Shown here: in pieces, positions 26,527 to 35,720 of the stretch
Layout: the number at the start of each line of letters is the position of its first letter
Numbering within the stretch: the first letter of the stretch is position 1
Source: Kaistia defluvii
GTDB lineage: Bacteria > Pseudomonadota > Alphaproteobacteria > Rhizobiales > Kaistiaceae
NCBI RefSeq assembly: GCF_040548815.1
Contig: NZ_JBEPSM010000001.1
Location: 1,984,001 to 2,048,000 of the forward strand
Reading direction: 5' to 3'
DNA length: 64,000 bases
Position numbers and translations under genes: made by a program
Notes under the pieces: model-generated
The model's database searches: none
Seen by the model: the letters and a program-made list of their open reading frames with translations, nothing else
What the model was told of the DNA's origin: nothing

Positions 26527-28464
26527 ATGACCCAGGCTCGTGGGGGCGACACGCCGGCCCGACCGCTCGACGTGATCACCATCGGGCGATCCTCGGTCGA
26601 CCTCTACGGCCAGCAGATCGTCTCCCGCCTCGAGGACATCACCTCCTTCGCCAAGTCGGTCGGCGGCTGCCCGTCCAACATCGCGATCGGCACGGCCCGG
26701 CTCGGCCTGAAGTCGGCGGTCATCACCCGCGTCGGCGACGAGCAGATGGGTCGCTTCATCCGCGAGCAGATGATGCGCGAGGGCGTGGCGACCAACGGCA
26801 TCGCCACCGACCCCGACCGGCTGACGGCGCTGGTGCTGCTCGCCGTCGAGGATGAGGGCGTCTCGCCGATGATCTTCTACCGCACCGATTGCGCCGACAT
26901 GGCGCTGTCGGAGGCGGATATCGACGAGGCCTTCATCGCCTCGGCCGAGGCGATCGTCGTCACCGGCACGCATTTCTCACGCGAGAACAGCGACAAGGCG
27001 CAGCGCAAGGCGATCCGGATCGCCAAGGCGCATGGCGGCAAGGTCGTGTTCGACATCGACTACCGCCCCAATCTCTGGGGCCTCGCCGGCCATGGCGACG
27101 GCTTCGCCCGCTATGTGAAATCTGACCGCGTCTCCGAGCAGCTGAAGTCGATCCTGCGGGATTGCGACCTGATCGTCGGCACCGAGGAGGAAATCCGCAT
27201 CGCGTCCGGCGCCGATGATGTGCTCGGTGCGCTGAAGACGATCCGGGCGCTGTCCCAGGCGACCATCGTGCTGAAGCGCGGCGCCATGGGCTGCATCGTC
27301 TATGAGGGCGCGATCCCCGACGATCTAGAACAGGGCATCGTCGGCAAGGGCTTTCCGATCGAGGTCTATAACGTCCTCGGCGCCGGCGACGCTTTCATGT
27401 CCGGCTTCCTGCGCGGCTGGCTGAAGGGCGAGGCGCTGGAAACCGCCGCCACCTGGGCCAATGCCTGCGGCGCCTTCGCGGTGTCGCGGCTGCTCTGCTC
27501 GCCGGAATATCCGACCTGGGCCGAGCTTTCCTGGTTCCTCGAGCATGGCAGTTCGCACCGCGCTTTGCGCAAGGACGCGGCGCTCAACCATCTGCACTGG
27601 GCCACCACGCGCCGCAAGCAACCTGAGACCCTGATGGCGCTGGCGATCGACCATCGCTCGCAGCTGGAGGCGGTGGCCGACCGGCTGAACGTGCCGCGGG
27701 AAAAAATCGAGGGCATCAAGGCGCTGGCGGTCGAAGCGGCGGCGCGGGTCGCCAAGGGGCGGCCAGGCTTCGGCATGCTGCTCGATTCCACCTATGGCCA
27801 GAAGGCGTTTCCGCGCGCCGCCGAACACGGTTTCTGGATCGGCCGGCCGGTCGAGAGACCCGGCTCGCGCCCGCTCGACTTCGACCATATGGCCGATCTC
27901 GGCAGCCACCTGGCCGAATGGCCGATCGGCCACACGATCAAGTGCCTCTGCTTCTATCATCCTGACGACAGCGCAGAACTGAAGGCGAAGCAGGAGCGCG
28001 AATTGCTGCGCGTCGCCGACGCGGCGCGGACCGTGGGCCGCGAACTTCTGATCGAGATCATCGCCGGAAAGCATGGCGCGCTGACCGAGACCACCGTGTC
28101 GTCGATCCTCGCCCGGCTCTACGAGCTCGGCATCAAGCCGGACTGGTGGAAGCTGGAGCCGCAGACGAGCCCGGCCGCGTGGCGCGCCATCGAACAGGTG
28201 ATTGCAGCCCACGATCCGCTCTGCCGGGGCATCGTGCTGCTCGGGCTGGAGGCGCCGGAAAGCGAGCTGGTCGCCGCCTTCCGCATCGCCGCCGCGACGC
28301 CTCTGGTCAAGGGTTTTGCTGTCGGCCGGACGATCTTCGCGGAAGCCGCGGAAGGCTGGCTTTCCGGCCACATCGACGACGAGGCGGCGGTGGCCGACAT
28401 GGCGACCCGCTTCGGCAAGCTGGTGGCAGCCTGGGAATCGACGCGGCAGCCGGAGGTGGCGTGA
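26527..28464 (+). CDS. iolC: Bifunctional 5-dehydro-2-deoxygluconokinase / DUF2090 fusion
   Basis: A 645-residue fusion. The N-terminal PfkB-type kinase (about residues 15-325) has GRSSVDLYGQQI, GGCPSNIAIGTARLG and the catalytic GAGDAFMSGFL near residue 285. It phosphorylates 5-dehydro-2-deoxygluconate. A C-terminal DUF2090 domain (about 355-640) begins LMALAIDHRSQLEAVAD and has an aldolase-like TIM-barrel pattern (PDWWKLEPQ, CRGIVLLGLEAPE). Fused IolC proteins are typical of rhizobia; the extra domain may do the IolJ aldolase step, for which there is no separate gene here. The ATG has GACGGAGATTGCG upstream. Confidence 0.93.
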   Translation: MTQARGGDTPARPLDVITIGRSSVDLYGQQIVSRLEDITSFAKSVGGCPSNIAIGTARLGLKSAVITRVGDEQMGRFIREQMMREGVATNGIATDPDRLTALVLLAVEDEGVSPMIFYRTDCADMALSEADIDEAFIASAEAIVVTGTHFSRENSDKAQRKAIRIAKAHGGKVVFDIDYRPNLWGLAGHGDGFARYVKSDRVSEQLKSILRDCDLIVGTEEEIRIASGADDVLGALKTIRALSQATIVLKRGAMGCIVYEGAIPDDLEQGIVGKGFPIEVYNVLGAGDAFMSGFLRGWLKGEALETAATWANACGAFAVSRLLCSPEYPTWAELSWFLEHGSSHRALRKDAALNHLHWATTRRKQPETLMALAIDHRSQLEAVADRLNVPREKIEGIKALAVEAAARVAKGRPGFGMLLDSTYGQKAFPRAAEHGFWIGRPVERPGSRPLDFDHMADLGSHLAEWPIGHTIKCLCFYHPDDSAELKAKQERELLRVADAARTVGRELLIEIIAGKHGALTETTVSSILARLYELGIKPDWWKLEPQTSPAAWRAIEQVIAAHDPLCRGIVLLGLEAPESELVAAFRIAAATPLVKGFAVGRTIFAEAAEGWLSGHIDDEAAVADMATRFGKLVAAWESTRQPEVA

Positions 28465-28506
28465 GGTTCTTTTTTGGAGGGCCGCCAGGGTCCCCCCCAC
28501 TCGGTC

Positions 28507-28939
28507 GTCATTCCCGCGAAGGCGGGGAGCCGGCAGCCTCGGCGTCTGAAGTGAGGACTGGAATGGAAGAATGGATCCCTGCTTTCGCAGGGATGACGGA
28601 AGGATGGAAAAGCGGGCGGAGCTGACTGAGGAGGGTGGACGAGAAGCACTCAACACCCTCCGTCGTCATCCCTGCGAAAGCAGGGACCCATGCGGCGGCG
28701 CCCACGCGTCTGAAGAGAGGACAAGAATGGAAGAGTGGAAGAGTGGATCCCTGCTTTCGCAGGGATGACGGAGAGGATGGTAAGGCGGGCGGAGCCTGAC
28801 TGCCGAGGGTGGACGAGAAGGACTCAACACCCTCGGTCGTCATCCCTGCGAAAGCAGGGATCCATCCATCCGCGGCCTCGGGCGTCTCGCGTGGCGGCCA
28901 ACCCCGCTGAATGGATCCCGGGTCTTCGCCCGGGATGAC
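28507..28939. repeat. Six copies of palindromic repeat family A
   Basis: Copies lie at 28507-28531, 28571-28597, 28665-28691, 28744-28769, 28839-28865 and 28911-28939, in alternating orientation. The consensus is GTCATCCC-stem-GGGATCCAT. The inner stem differs: CCCTGC/GCAGGG, CCCGC/GCGGG or CCCGGG/CCCGGG, with GAAA-, GAAG- or CGAAGA-type loops. Alternating copies are joined by related linkers (TCTGAAG, GGATGG, GAGGGTGGACGAGAAG), as if the region grew by duplication of a pair. Confidence 0.9.
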
Positions 28940-28989
28940 GGCGAGGGTGGGAATGCGGGCGGTGCGATGCGGGCGCGAGGGAAGATCTT

Positions 28990-29110
28990 CACCTCTCCCA
29001 TGGGGAGAGGTCGGAGCGAAACTCCGGGTGAGGGGCTGCGATCTCACGGGTAAGGGCTGAACCCCTCACCCGCCGGCCCGCGGCCGTCGACCTCTCCCTG
29101 AGGGAGAGGT
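28990..29110. repeat. Family B long palindromic repeat, complete copy
   Basis: ACCTCTCCCATGGGGAGAGG, TCG, hairpin GGAGC-GAAA-CTCC, GGGTGAGGGG on the left; CCCCTCACCC, hairpin CGGCC-CGC-GGCCG, TCGACCTCTCCCTGAGGGAG on the right. It lies 120 bp before iolD. Confidence 0.85.
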
Positions 29111-29230
29111 GAAGAAGGCGAGGCTCCGTCTCTCGCGGCGACAGCCGTGAGAGACTAGCTTGAAGAACAAGGGAGACCGTCCCAGACGACCGGGGCGGAG
29201 CGCGACAAAAATGGGCGAGGAAACAGCCTG

Positions 29231-31075
29231 ATGACCACCATCCGTCTCACCATGGCGCAAGCGCTGACGCGTTATCTCGCCAGCCAGAAGACCATCATCG
29301 ACGGCAAGACCGTGCCGATCTTCGCCGGCGTCTGGGCGATCTTCGGCCATGGCAATGTCGCCGCGATCGGCGAGGCGCTCTATCAGCATCGCGACGCGCT
29401 GCCGACCTTCCGCGCCCATAACGAGCAGGCGATGGCGCATGCCGCCATCGCCTATGCCAAGGCGAGCTTCCGCCGCCGCATGATGGCGGTGACCAGCTCG
29501 ATCGGCCCCGGCGCCACCAACCTGGTGACCGCCTGCGCCATGGCGCATGTGAACCGCCTGCCCGTCCTGTTCCTGCCCGGCGACATCTTCGCCAACCGGC
29601 GGCCCGACCCGGTGCTGCAGCAGGTCGAGGATTTCGCCGACGGCACGGTCTCGGTCAATGACGTGTTCCGCCCGATCTCGCGCTATTTCGACCGCATCAC
29701 CCGGCCCGAGCAGATCCTCGCTGCCCTGCCCCGCGCCATGGCCGTTCTGACCGACCCGGCCGATTGCGGCCCGGTGACGCTGTCGCTCTGCCAGGACGTG
29801 CAGGCAGAGGCCTATGACTATCCGGAAGCCTTCTTTGACGAGAAGGTCTGGACGCAGCGCCGGCCACGACCTTCCGACGACGAACTGGCCGCCGCGGTCG
29901 CAGCTTTGCGCACGGCGCGGAAGCCGCTGATCATCGCCGGCGGCGGCGTGCTCTACTCCGGCGCGACGGAGACGCTCGCCAACTTCGCCGAAGCGCATGG
30001 CATTCCCGTCGCCGAGACGCAGGCGGGCAAATCCTCGCTGCCGGCCGACCATCCGCTCAACATGGGCTCGATCGGCGTCACAGGCACCTCCGCCGCCAAC
30101 GAGCTGGCGCGGGACGCCGACGTCATCCTCGCAGTCGGCACCAGGCTGCAGGATTTCACCACCGGCTCCTGGTCGCTGTTCCAGAACGGCAAGACGATCA
30201 TCGGCCTCAACACGCAGGTGTTCGACGCGACCAAGCATCGGGCGCTGCCGCTGGTCGCCGACGCGCAAGCGGGCCTTCGCGAGATCGGATTGCAGCTCGA
30301 AGCGCTGAGCGCCCCGGAAGACTGGACGGAGCGCGCAGCAGAGGGGCGCAACCTCTGGTTCCGCGCGGCCGACAAGGCGACCGCCGCCACCAATGCGGCG
30401 CTTCCCTCGGACGGCCAGGTGATCGGCGCGGTGCAGCGGGCGCTCGGATCCGGCGCGACGGTGGTCTGCGCCGCCGGCGGCCTGCCGGGAGAGTTGCACA
30501 AGCTCTGGCAGGCGGGCGCGCCCGGCTCCTACCATCTCGAATATGGTTATTCGACCATGGGCTACGAGATCGCCGGCGGGCTCGGCGTCAAGATGGCGAA
30601 GCCGGACCAGGAAGTCGTCGTCATGGTTGGCGACGGCTCCTATCTGATGATGAATTCCGAGATCGCCACCTCGGTCATGCTGGGGCTGCGGCTCACCATC
30701 GTCGTGCTCGACAATGCCGGTTATGGCTGCATCAACCGGCTGCAGATGGCCACCGGCGGCGCCAACTTCAACAATCTGCTCAAGGACGCCCGGCACGACG
30801 TCCTGCCGTCGATCGATTTCGCCGCGCATGCGGCGAGCCTCGGCGCGATCGCGACCAAGGTCGCCTCGATCGCCGAACTGGAAGCGGGCCTCGCCGCCGC
30901 GGTGACGAACGACCGCACGACAGTGCTGGTCATCGACACCGACCCGCTGGTGACGACCGAGGAAGGCGGCAACTGGTGGGACGTCGCCGTCCCGGAAGTC
31001 AGTCCGCGGCCCCAGGTGAACGCGGCGCGCAAGGAATACGAGAAGGCGATGCAGGCGCAGCGGGTGGTGGATTGA
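29231..31075 (+). CDS. iolD: 3D-(3,5/4)-trihydroxycyclohexane-1,2-dione acylhydrolase
   Basis: A 614-residue thiamine-diphosphate enzyme that opens the inositol-derived ring. The N-terminal domain holds the catalytic Glu in HNEQAMAHAAIAYAK (about residues 63-77) and TSSIGPGATNLVTACAMAHVN. The C-terminal cofactor-binding motif GDGSYLMMNSEIATS (about 470-484) ends in DNAGYGCINRLQ. The length is usual for IolD. It acts after IolE and before IolB. ATG 29231; the ribosome site (GAGGAAA) is 11 nt away. It is 766 bp from iolC, so it may have its own promoter within the repeat-filled gap. Confidence 0.95.
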   Translation: MTTIRLTMAQALTRYLASQKTIIDGKTVPIFAGVWAIFGHGNVAAIGEALYQHRDALPTFRAHNEQAMAHAAIAYAKASFRRRMMAVTSSIGPGATNLVTACAMAHVNRLPVLFLPGDIFANRRPDPVLQQVEDFADGTVSVNDVFRPISRYFDRITRPEQILAALPRAMAVLTDPADCGPVTLSLCQDVQAEAYDYPEAFFDEKVWTQRRPRPSDDELAAAVAALRTARKPLIIAGGGVLYSGATETLANFAEAHGIPVAETQAGKSSLPADHPLNMGSIGVTGTSAANELARDADVILAVGTRLQDFTTGSWSLFQNGKTIIGLNTQVFDATKHRALPLVADAQAGLREIGLQLEALSAPEDWTERAAEGRNLWFRAADKATAATNAALPSDGQVIGAVQRALGSGATVVCAAGGLPGELHKLWQAGAPGSYHLEYGYSTMGYEIAGGLGVKMAKPDQEVVVMVGDGSYLMMNSEIATSVMLGLRLTIVVLDNAGYGCINRLQMATGGANFNNLLKDARHDVLPSIDFAAHAASLGAIATKVASIAELEAGLAAAVTNDRTTVLVIDTDPLVTTEEGGNWWDVAVPEVSPRPQVNAARKEYEKAMQAQRVVD

Positions 31076-31119
31076 CGTTCGCCCTCTCCGTCCCGTGCCC
31101 CTCCGTCCCCTGCTCCGGC

Positions 31120-31404
31120 GTCATCCCCGCGAAGGCGGGGATCCATTCAGCCTCCCAAGGCAGTCGGCTGAATGGATCCCGGGTCAAGCCCGGGATGACG
31201 GCGAGTGTCTTGAGCTTCGCTCGAGGCAAGAGTTGAAGCCGAAAGCGTTGCGGGATGATCGGAGACGGTCCGGGATGACGGGAGCGTAGGCACAATGGAA
31301 CAACAACCTCGGTCGTCATCCCTGCGAAAGCAGGGATCCATCCACCCGCCAGCCGCCCGGCGGAGATATGGATCCCGGGTCGCGCTTCGCTTGCCCGGGA
31401 TGAC
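31120..31404. repeat. Four copies of palindromic repeat family A
   Basis: Copies are at 31120-31146 (stem CCCCGC/GCGGGG), 31172-31199 (CCCGGG with a TCAAG loop), 31315-31341 (CCCTGC/GCAGGG) and 31368-31404 (CCCGGG with an enlarged loop holding its own GCG-CTTCG-C mini-hairpin). Outer parts GTCAT and ATCCAT are constant. Confidence 0.9.
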
Positions 31405-31442
31405 GGGCGGAGGGAAGCTTGAATGGGATGAACGAGATCCCT

Positions 31443-31510
31443 CACCTCTCCCTGAGGGAGAGGTGAAGCCAAAAGCAAAGCCCCTAGCCTCTCCCACGCG
31501 CGGGAGAGGG
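31443..31510. repeat. Partial family B repeat
   Basis: ACCTCTCCCTGAGGGAGAGG TGAAG at 31443-31467 and a related palindrome CCTCTCCCACGCGCGGGAGAGG-like unit at 31490-31510. The long GGGTGAGGGTTTA core is missing. Confidence 0.7.
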
Positions 31511-31559
31511 AACGCCAACCAGAACCGATACCGCCGACAAACCAACGAGGAAGCACCCC

Positions 31560-32444
31560 ATGATCCGCATCGGCGCCAACCCGATCTGCTGGTCCAATGA
31601 CGACAAGCAGGACATCGGCGGCGACATCTCGCTCGAGCAATGCCTGTCCGAGGCGAAGGCCATCGGCATCGAGGGCATGGAGCTCGGCCACAAGTTTCCG
31701 CGCGACGCGGAGACGCTGCGGCCGATCCTGGCCGCTCATGGCCTCGACCTCGTCGGCGGCTGGTATTCGACCTTCCTGATCGAGCGCGACGCCGAGGAAG
31801 AGTGGAAGCAGGCCCGCGCTCATATCGACCTGTTGAAGGCGTTCGGCTGCAAGGTGTTCATCGCGGCGGAATGCACCCGCACCATCCATGGCACGCAATC
31901 CGCGCCGCTTTCGACGCGGCCGCTGATGAGCGAGGTCGAATGGGGCCGCTTCACCACGCGGCTGACCGAGTTCGCCGACTATCTTTCCCGCGAGGGGCTG
32001 ACGCTGGTCTACCACCACCACATGGGCACGGTGATCCAGACCGAGGCCGAGATCGACCGGCTGATGGAGGCGACGGGGCCGGCGGTCAAGCTGCTGCTCG
32101 ATACCGGCCACATCACCTGGGCGGGCGGCGACCCGGTCCGGCTGGCGCGGCACTATCGCGACCGCATCGCCCATGTCCACACCAAGGACGTCCGCCCGGA
32201 CGTGGCGAAGCAGGCGGCCGCCGGCGACTGGTCGTTCCTCAATAGCGTGCTGGCCGGCGTCTATACCGTGCCGGGCGACGGCGCGATCGACTATGTCGCC
32301 GTGTTCCGGGAGATCCCGCACTATGCCGGCTGGATCGTCATCGAGGCCGAACAGGACCCCGTCAAGGCGCCACCGGCGCGCTATGTGAAGATGGGATTCG
32401 ACAATCTCAACCGGTTTATCGATGCTGCGGGACTGAAGCGGTAA
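31560..32444 (+). CDS. iolE: myo-Inosose-2 dehydratase
   Basis: A 294-residue TIM-barrel dehydratase converting 2-keto-myo-inositol to the diketone used by IolD. The characteristic N-terminus is GANPICWSNDD (residues 5-15), with GIEGMELGHKFPRD (about 36-49) and the metal-ligand segments YHHHMGTVIQTEAEI, LLLDTGHITWAGGDP and HVHTKDVRPDV in order. MocC of rhizopine catabolism belongs to the same family, so a MocC role on a substituted inosose is also possible. The start ATG is preceded by GAGGAAGCACCCC. Confidence 0.94.
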   Translation: MIRIGANPICWSNDDKQDIGGDISLEQCLSEAKAIGIEGMELGHKFPRDAETLRPILAAHGLDLVGGWYSTFLIERDAEEEWKQARAHIDLLKAFGCKVFIAAECTRTIHGTQSAPLSTRPLMSEVEWGRFTTRLTEFADYLSREGLTLVYHHHMGTVIQTEAEIDRLMEATGPAVKLLLDTGHITWAGGDPVRLARHYRDRIAHVHTKDVRPDVAKQAAAGDWSFLNSVLAGVYTVPGDGAIDYVAVFREIPHYAGWIVIEAEQDPVKAPPARYVKMGFDNLNRFIDAAGLKR

Positions 32445-32468
32445 AGGGACTTTGCACCACGCGGTTCT

Positions 32469-32592
32469 TCACCTCTCCCTGAGGGAGAGGTCGACGCACG
32501 CAGTGCGGCGGGTGAGGGTTTACGGCCTCACCGGGCAAGTTCCCTAAACCCTCACCCGGAGCTTCGCTCCGACCTCTCCCTCAGGGAGAGGT
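32469..32592. repeat. Family B long palindromic repeat, complete copy
   Basis: ACCTCTCCCTGAGGGAGAGG, TCGA, hairpin CGCAC-GCA-GTGCG, GCGGGTGAGGGTTTA on the left. The right arm is TAAACCCTCACCC, hairpin GGAGC-TTC-GCTCC, GACCTCTCCCTCAGGGAGAGG. It is the cleanest copy and lies 49 bp before the iolB start. Confidence 0.88.
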
Positions 32593-32640
32593 GAAGTGGA
32601 GTTTCGGCCCAAGCCTGTGTTGCAATCCAGGGAGACCTTC

Positions 32641-33438
32641 ATGGCAGATCTTCTCGTCAAGCCGATCGGCAGCAAGGGCCAGACCATCCACGTCACGCCG
32701 CAATCGGCGGGATGGTCGCATGTCGGCTTTGATCTCTACCAGCTTGCGCCGGGCGAGATGGCGCAGGCCAACACCAATGACCGCGAGGTCTGCCTGGTGC
32801 TGGTTTCCGGCAAGGCGCGCATCATCATCGAGGATGTCGATTTCAACATTCTGGGCGAGCGGATGTCGCCCTTCGACGGCAAGCCGGACTCAGTCTACGT
32901 GCCGGCCGATCATGACTGGATGGTGACGGCGACGACGCCGGTGACGCTCGCCGTCTGCTCCGCGCCGTCGACCGGCGGCAACCTGCCGCCGCGCCATATC
33001 CGGCCCGACAAGGTCACGCAGGAGACGCGGGGCACCGGCACCAACACGCGCTACGTCACCAACATCCTGCCCGAGACAGCGGCGGCGGATTCGCTGCTGG
33101 TCGTCGAGGTGATCACGCCCGGCGGCCACACCTCGAGCTATCCGCCGCACAAGCACGACACCGACAACCTGCCGGCGGAATCGCAGCTCGAGGAAACCTA
33201 CTACCACCGCCTCAACCCGCCGCAGGGCTTCGCCTTCCAGCGCGTCTATACCGACGACCGCACGCTCGACGAGACGATGCTGGTCGAGGACGGCGTGGTG
33301 ACGCTGGTGCCCAGGGGCTATCACCCCTGCGCCACCGTCCATGGCTACGATCTCTATTATCTCAACGTCATGGCCGGGCCGAAGCGGACGTGGAAGTTCC
33401 ACAACGATCCCGAGCATGAGTGGCTGCTGAAGCGCTAG
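32641..33438 (+). CDS. iolB: 5-deoxy-glucuronate isomerase
   Basis: A 265-residue bicupin isomerase of the inositol pathway. Motifs include GWSHVGFDLYQLAPGE, VCLVLVSGKARI (first cupin) and SSYPPHKHDTDNLPAESQLEETYYH (split over about 165-189; metal-binding His and Glu). VPRGYHPCATVHGYDLYYLN closes the second cupin. ATG 32641 has AGGGAGA 6 nt upstream. It acts between IolD and IolC. Its stop overlaps that of the convergent FUSC gene by 3-4 bp (CTAG). No iolA (methylmalonate-semialdehyde dehydrogenase) is in the window. Confidence 0.94.
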   Translation: MADLLVKPIGSKGQTIHVTPQSAGWSHVGFDLYQLAPGEMAQANTNDREVCLVLVSGKARIIIEDVDFNILGERMSPFDGKPDSVYVPADHDWMVTATTPVTLAVCSAPSTGGNLPPRHIRPDKVTQETRGTGTNTRYVTNILPETAAADSLLVVEVITPGGHTSSYPPHKHDTDNLPAESQLEETYYHRLNPPQGFAFQRVYTDDRTLDETMLVEDGVVTLVPRGYHPCATVHGYDLYYLNVMAGPKRTWKFHNDPEHEWLLKR

Positions 33439-34592
33439 CCGTCGGTGGCCGGCGGCTCGGCGCCACGCTGCGCCCGCCGGTCCCACGCCTCGACGCAGAC
33501 CGCGGTCGCCAGCGCCAGCAGCCCGCCGATCACGGTGGCGATGATGCGATGCTCGACCACCTGGATCTCCGGCAGGCCGGCCAGCGCCACCAGGAAGACG
33601 ACGCAGGCCGTGACGCAGGCGACGAAGGCGGCATAGCCGGAGCGCTGCATCGAATAGGCGACGCCGGCGAGCAGGACCACCAGCACCGCCAGCAAGCTGT
33701 CATCGGGCCGTAGCAGCGCTGCGATCAGCGTGGCGATGCCGGCGCCGGCGACCGTGCCGCAGATGCGGAAGACGACGCGCTCGACCGTCTTGTCGGATTG
33801 CGGCTTCAGGATGATCAGCGCCGTCACCGGGATCCAGTAGCCGTTCGGGATCTGCGTCGTCTTGGTGAGCAGGGTCGTCGCCACCGCCAGGATCGCCGTG
33901 GCAATGGCAATCCGCAGCGTGTCGGAATGCCCGGTCAGGCGGCGGCCCATCACGGCGAACAGGTCCTGCCAGTGATCGGAGCCGTCATGCTCGCGAATAA
34001 CAGCCGACTTGCCGGCCAGCACCCAGACCAGCGTCACCAGCGCGATCTGCAGCAGGCCGCCGCTGAAAATCAGGCCCGCCCGCCCCAGCGCGCCCTGGAT
34101 GTCGGAGGGATAGGCGTCGGCGACGAAGAAGGCGATCGCCCATTGCAGCGTGATCCACCAGGCGGCCGGGCCGGCGGCGTTGGCGCCGCCGCAAAGCGCG
34201 CCGAACATGGCGGAAAACAGGATCATCAGCGGCAGGTAGCTGCCGGAAAACGACCCGACACAGGCAGCCGCGCTCATGCCCGCCATGGCGAGGATCATCG
34301 GGGCGGCGCGCACGGCCGTGAAGCGCTGATAGGCGCCGAAGCCGACCGAGAAGGCGCCGCTGGCCGCGACCAGGCCAAAATCCGGCCGTCCGAACACGAT
34401 GCCGGCCGCGAGGCAGATGGCGATCGCCGGCATGCAGGCAATGACGGTTTCCGGCCGGATGTCGCCGCGCCGAAACGCGAACATTTCCTGGCTGTACCGA
34501 CGCACCGGGATCCGGGCGCGAAGAAGGCGATGGATTGGCACGCGGCTCACCCGCTTAAAGAGTTTCGGGAAGCGACCCCAGGGCGGGATCAT
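33435..34592 (-). CDS. FUSC-family membrane protein
   Basis: A protein of about 385 residues with roughly eight to nine hydrophobic segments in two sets. The later FUSC-like segment has LTKTTQIPNGYWIPVTALIILKP (written over about residues 245-267), with RVVFRICGTVAGAGIATL after it; both are typical of aromatic-acid exporter or fusaric-acid-resistance membrane proteins. The Arg-rich N-terminus is uncertain: ATG 34484 would remove 36 residues. It is convergent with iolB and no periplasmic adaptor partner is adjacent. Any substrate is unknown. Confidence 0.8.
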   Translation of the reverse strand: MIPPWGRFPKLFKRVSRVPIHRLLRARIPVRRYSQEMFAFRRGDIRPETVIACMPAIAICLAAGIVFGRPDFGLVAASGAFSVGFGAYQRFTAVRAAPMILAMAGMSAAACVGSFSGSYLPLMILFSAMFGALCGGANAAGPAAWWITLQWAIAFFVADAYPSDIQGALGRAGLIFSGGLLQIALVTLVWVLAGKSAVIREHDGSDHWQDLFAVMGRRLTGHSDTLRIAIATAILAVATTLLTKTTQIPNGYWIPVTALIILKPQSDKTVERVVFRICGTVAGAGIATLIAALLRPDDSLLAVLVVLLAGVAYSMQRSGYAAFVACVTACVVFLVALAGLPEIQVVEHRIIATVIGGLLALATAVCVEAWDRRAQRGAEPPATDG

Positions 34593-34669
34593 GCCCGGGA
34601 CGACGCGATGCGAAGGGCGCGCAGCCGGCCCGAGGCCTCACCCTAGCCCTTTTCATCGGCCCGCCACCA

Positions 34670-35707
34670 TCAGACATTCTCGGAAACATAGAGTTCGAAC
34701 GGCAACAGCACGCGGTTCTCCCCCTCCCCGGCCCGGCCCGCCACGGCGCGGGCGAGGATCTCGACCGACCTTTCCGCGAGCGCCTGCACCGGCGTCGCGA
34801 TCACCGCGTCGAGGACGCCATCGACCAGGGCGGCGCGCGTCTCCGGCACCAGTTCGTTGCAGACGGCGAGGATCCGGCCGGCCGCCCCGCTCTCGCGCAG
34901 GGCCGAGATCAGCCCGGTCATGCCGCCGCCGGCGACATAGATGCCGACCAGGTCCGGATTGCGCTTCAGCAGCTCCAGCGTGCCCTCATGCGCGAGATGC
35001 GGATCCTCCAGATTGGCGAGCGGTTCGAGCAGGCGAAACTCCGGCGCATGCTCGCGAAAATAGCTGCGAAAACTGATCTCGGAGAGCTCGTGCCCGACAT
35101 AGCGGTGGCTGCCGACGAAGATGCCGACGCTGCCGGGCTTCTTCGCCAGCCGCGCAATCGCCCAGGCGGCGGTGCGCCCGGCCTTGCGATGGTCGATGCC
35201 GACATGGCCGATGCCGCCCGGCGCCGACAGTTCCGAGAGCAGCGTCATCACGCCGACGCCCCGCGCGGCAAGTTGCTCCACCGCCTCGGTCACCTTGGGG
35301 TGGTCGGCGGCGACGACGGCCAGCGCATCGACCCGCGCGCCCAGCGCCAGCAGCTTTTCCGCCACCGTGCCGGCCGAGATATCCTCGACGAACTCGACGA
35401 CCGGTTTGCCGCGCACGCCCGGCGCGGCGCGGGTGGCCGCCACCAGCGCCGCCGCCATCTCCTGATAGAAGGCATCGGCGCGGCGCTGCAGCAGGAAGCC
35501 GAAGGTGCGGCTTGGCGCGGTTTCCTCCAGCCGCCGCTTCAGCAGGCCGGTGCCGTGATAGCCAATCGCCTCCGCGGCGGCGAGCACGCGCTCCGCCGTC
35601 TCGCGCCGGACGGGCGCGCGCTGGTTCAGCACCCGATCGACCGTGGCGACGCCGACGCCGGCGGCTTCGGCGAGGTCGCGGATGGTCGGCCGGGTCACGC
35701 CGTCCAT
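34670..35707 (-). CDS. LacI-family transcriptional regulator
   Basis: A 345-residue LacI/GalR repressor. The N-terminal helix-turn-helix TIRDLAEAAGVGVATVDRVL is at residues 8-27 and the hinge helix ends near 60. A periplasmic-binding-protein-like core follows (FGFLLQRRADAFYQEM, GHVGIDHRKAGRTAAWAIARL, GIYVAGGGMTGLISALRESG), similar to sugar-binding regulators. It is divergent from the MocD-like desaturase gene with a candidate operator in between, so it probably controls the mocDEF-like operon in response to a cyclitol or sugar. Confidence 0.9.
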   Translation of the reverse strand: MDGVTRPTIRDLAEAAGVGVATVDRVLNQRAPVRRETAERVLAAAEAIGYHGTGLLKRRLEETAPSRTFGFLLQRRADAFYQEMAAALVAATRAAPGVRGKPVVEFVEDISAGTVAEKLLALGARVDALAVVAADHPKVTEAVEQLAARGVGVMTLLSELSAPGGIGHVGIDHRKAGRTAAWAIARLAKKPGSVGIFVGSHRYVGHELSEISFRSYFREHAPEFRLLEPLANLEDPHLAHEGTLELLKRNPDLVGIYVAGGGMTGLISALRESGAAGRILAVCNELVPETRAALVDGVLDAVIATPVQALAERSVEILARAVAGRAGEGENRVLLPFELYVSENV

Positions 35708-35720
35708 GCGGGTCCAGCCT

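Larger units (their letters stand above)
28465..29230. other. 766 bp gene-free gap in the iol operon, packed with repeats
   Basis: Between iolC and iolD there is no credible gene. The gap holds six family A repeats and one family B repeat. Short open frames here translate to peptides such as PAFAGMT, the known by-product of family A palindromes, and should not be annotated. Confidence 0.85.
31076..31559. other. 484 bp gene-free gap between iolD and iolE with repeats
   Basis: Holds four family A copies (31120-31404) and a partial family B element (31443-31510). No coding frame or clear promoter was recognised. Confidence 0.8.

Noticed and set aside
28507..28939. A possible CRISPR array because of six regularly recurring units
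   Set aside because: Units are palindromic, alternate in orientation, vary in sequence and are separated by related linkers of unequal length; no cas genes are present.
28508..29047. Small proteins containing WIPAFAGMT or MDPCFRRDD
   Set aside because: These are translations of the family A palindromes, not genes.
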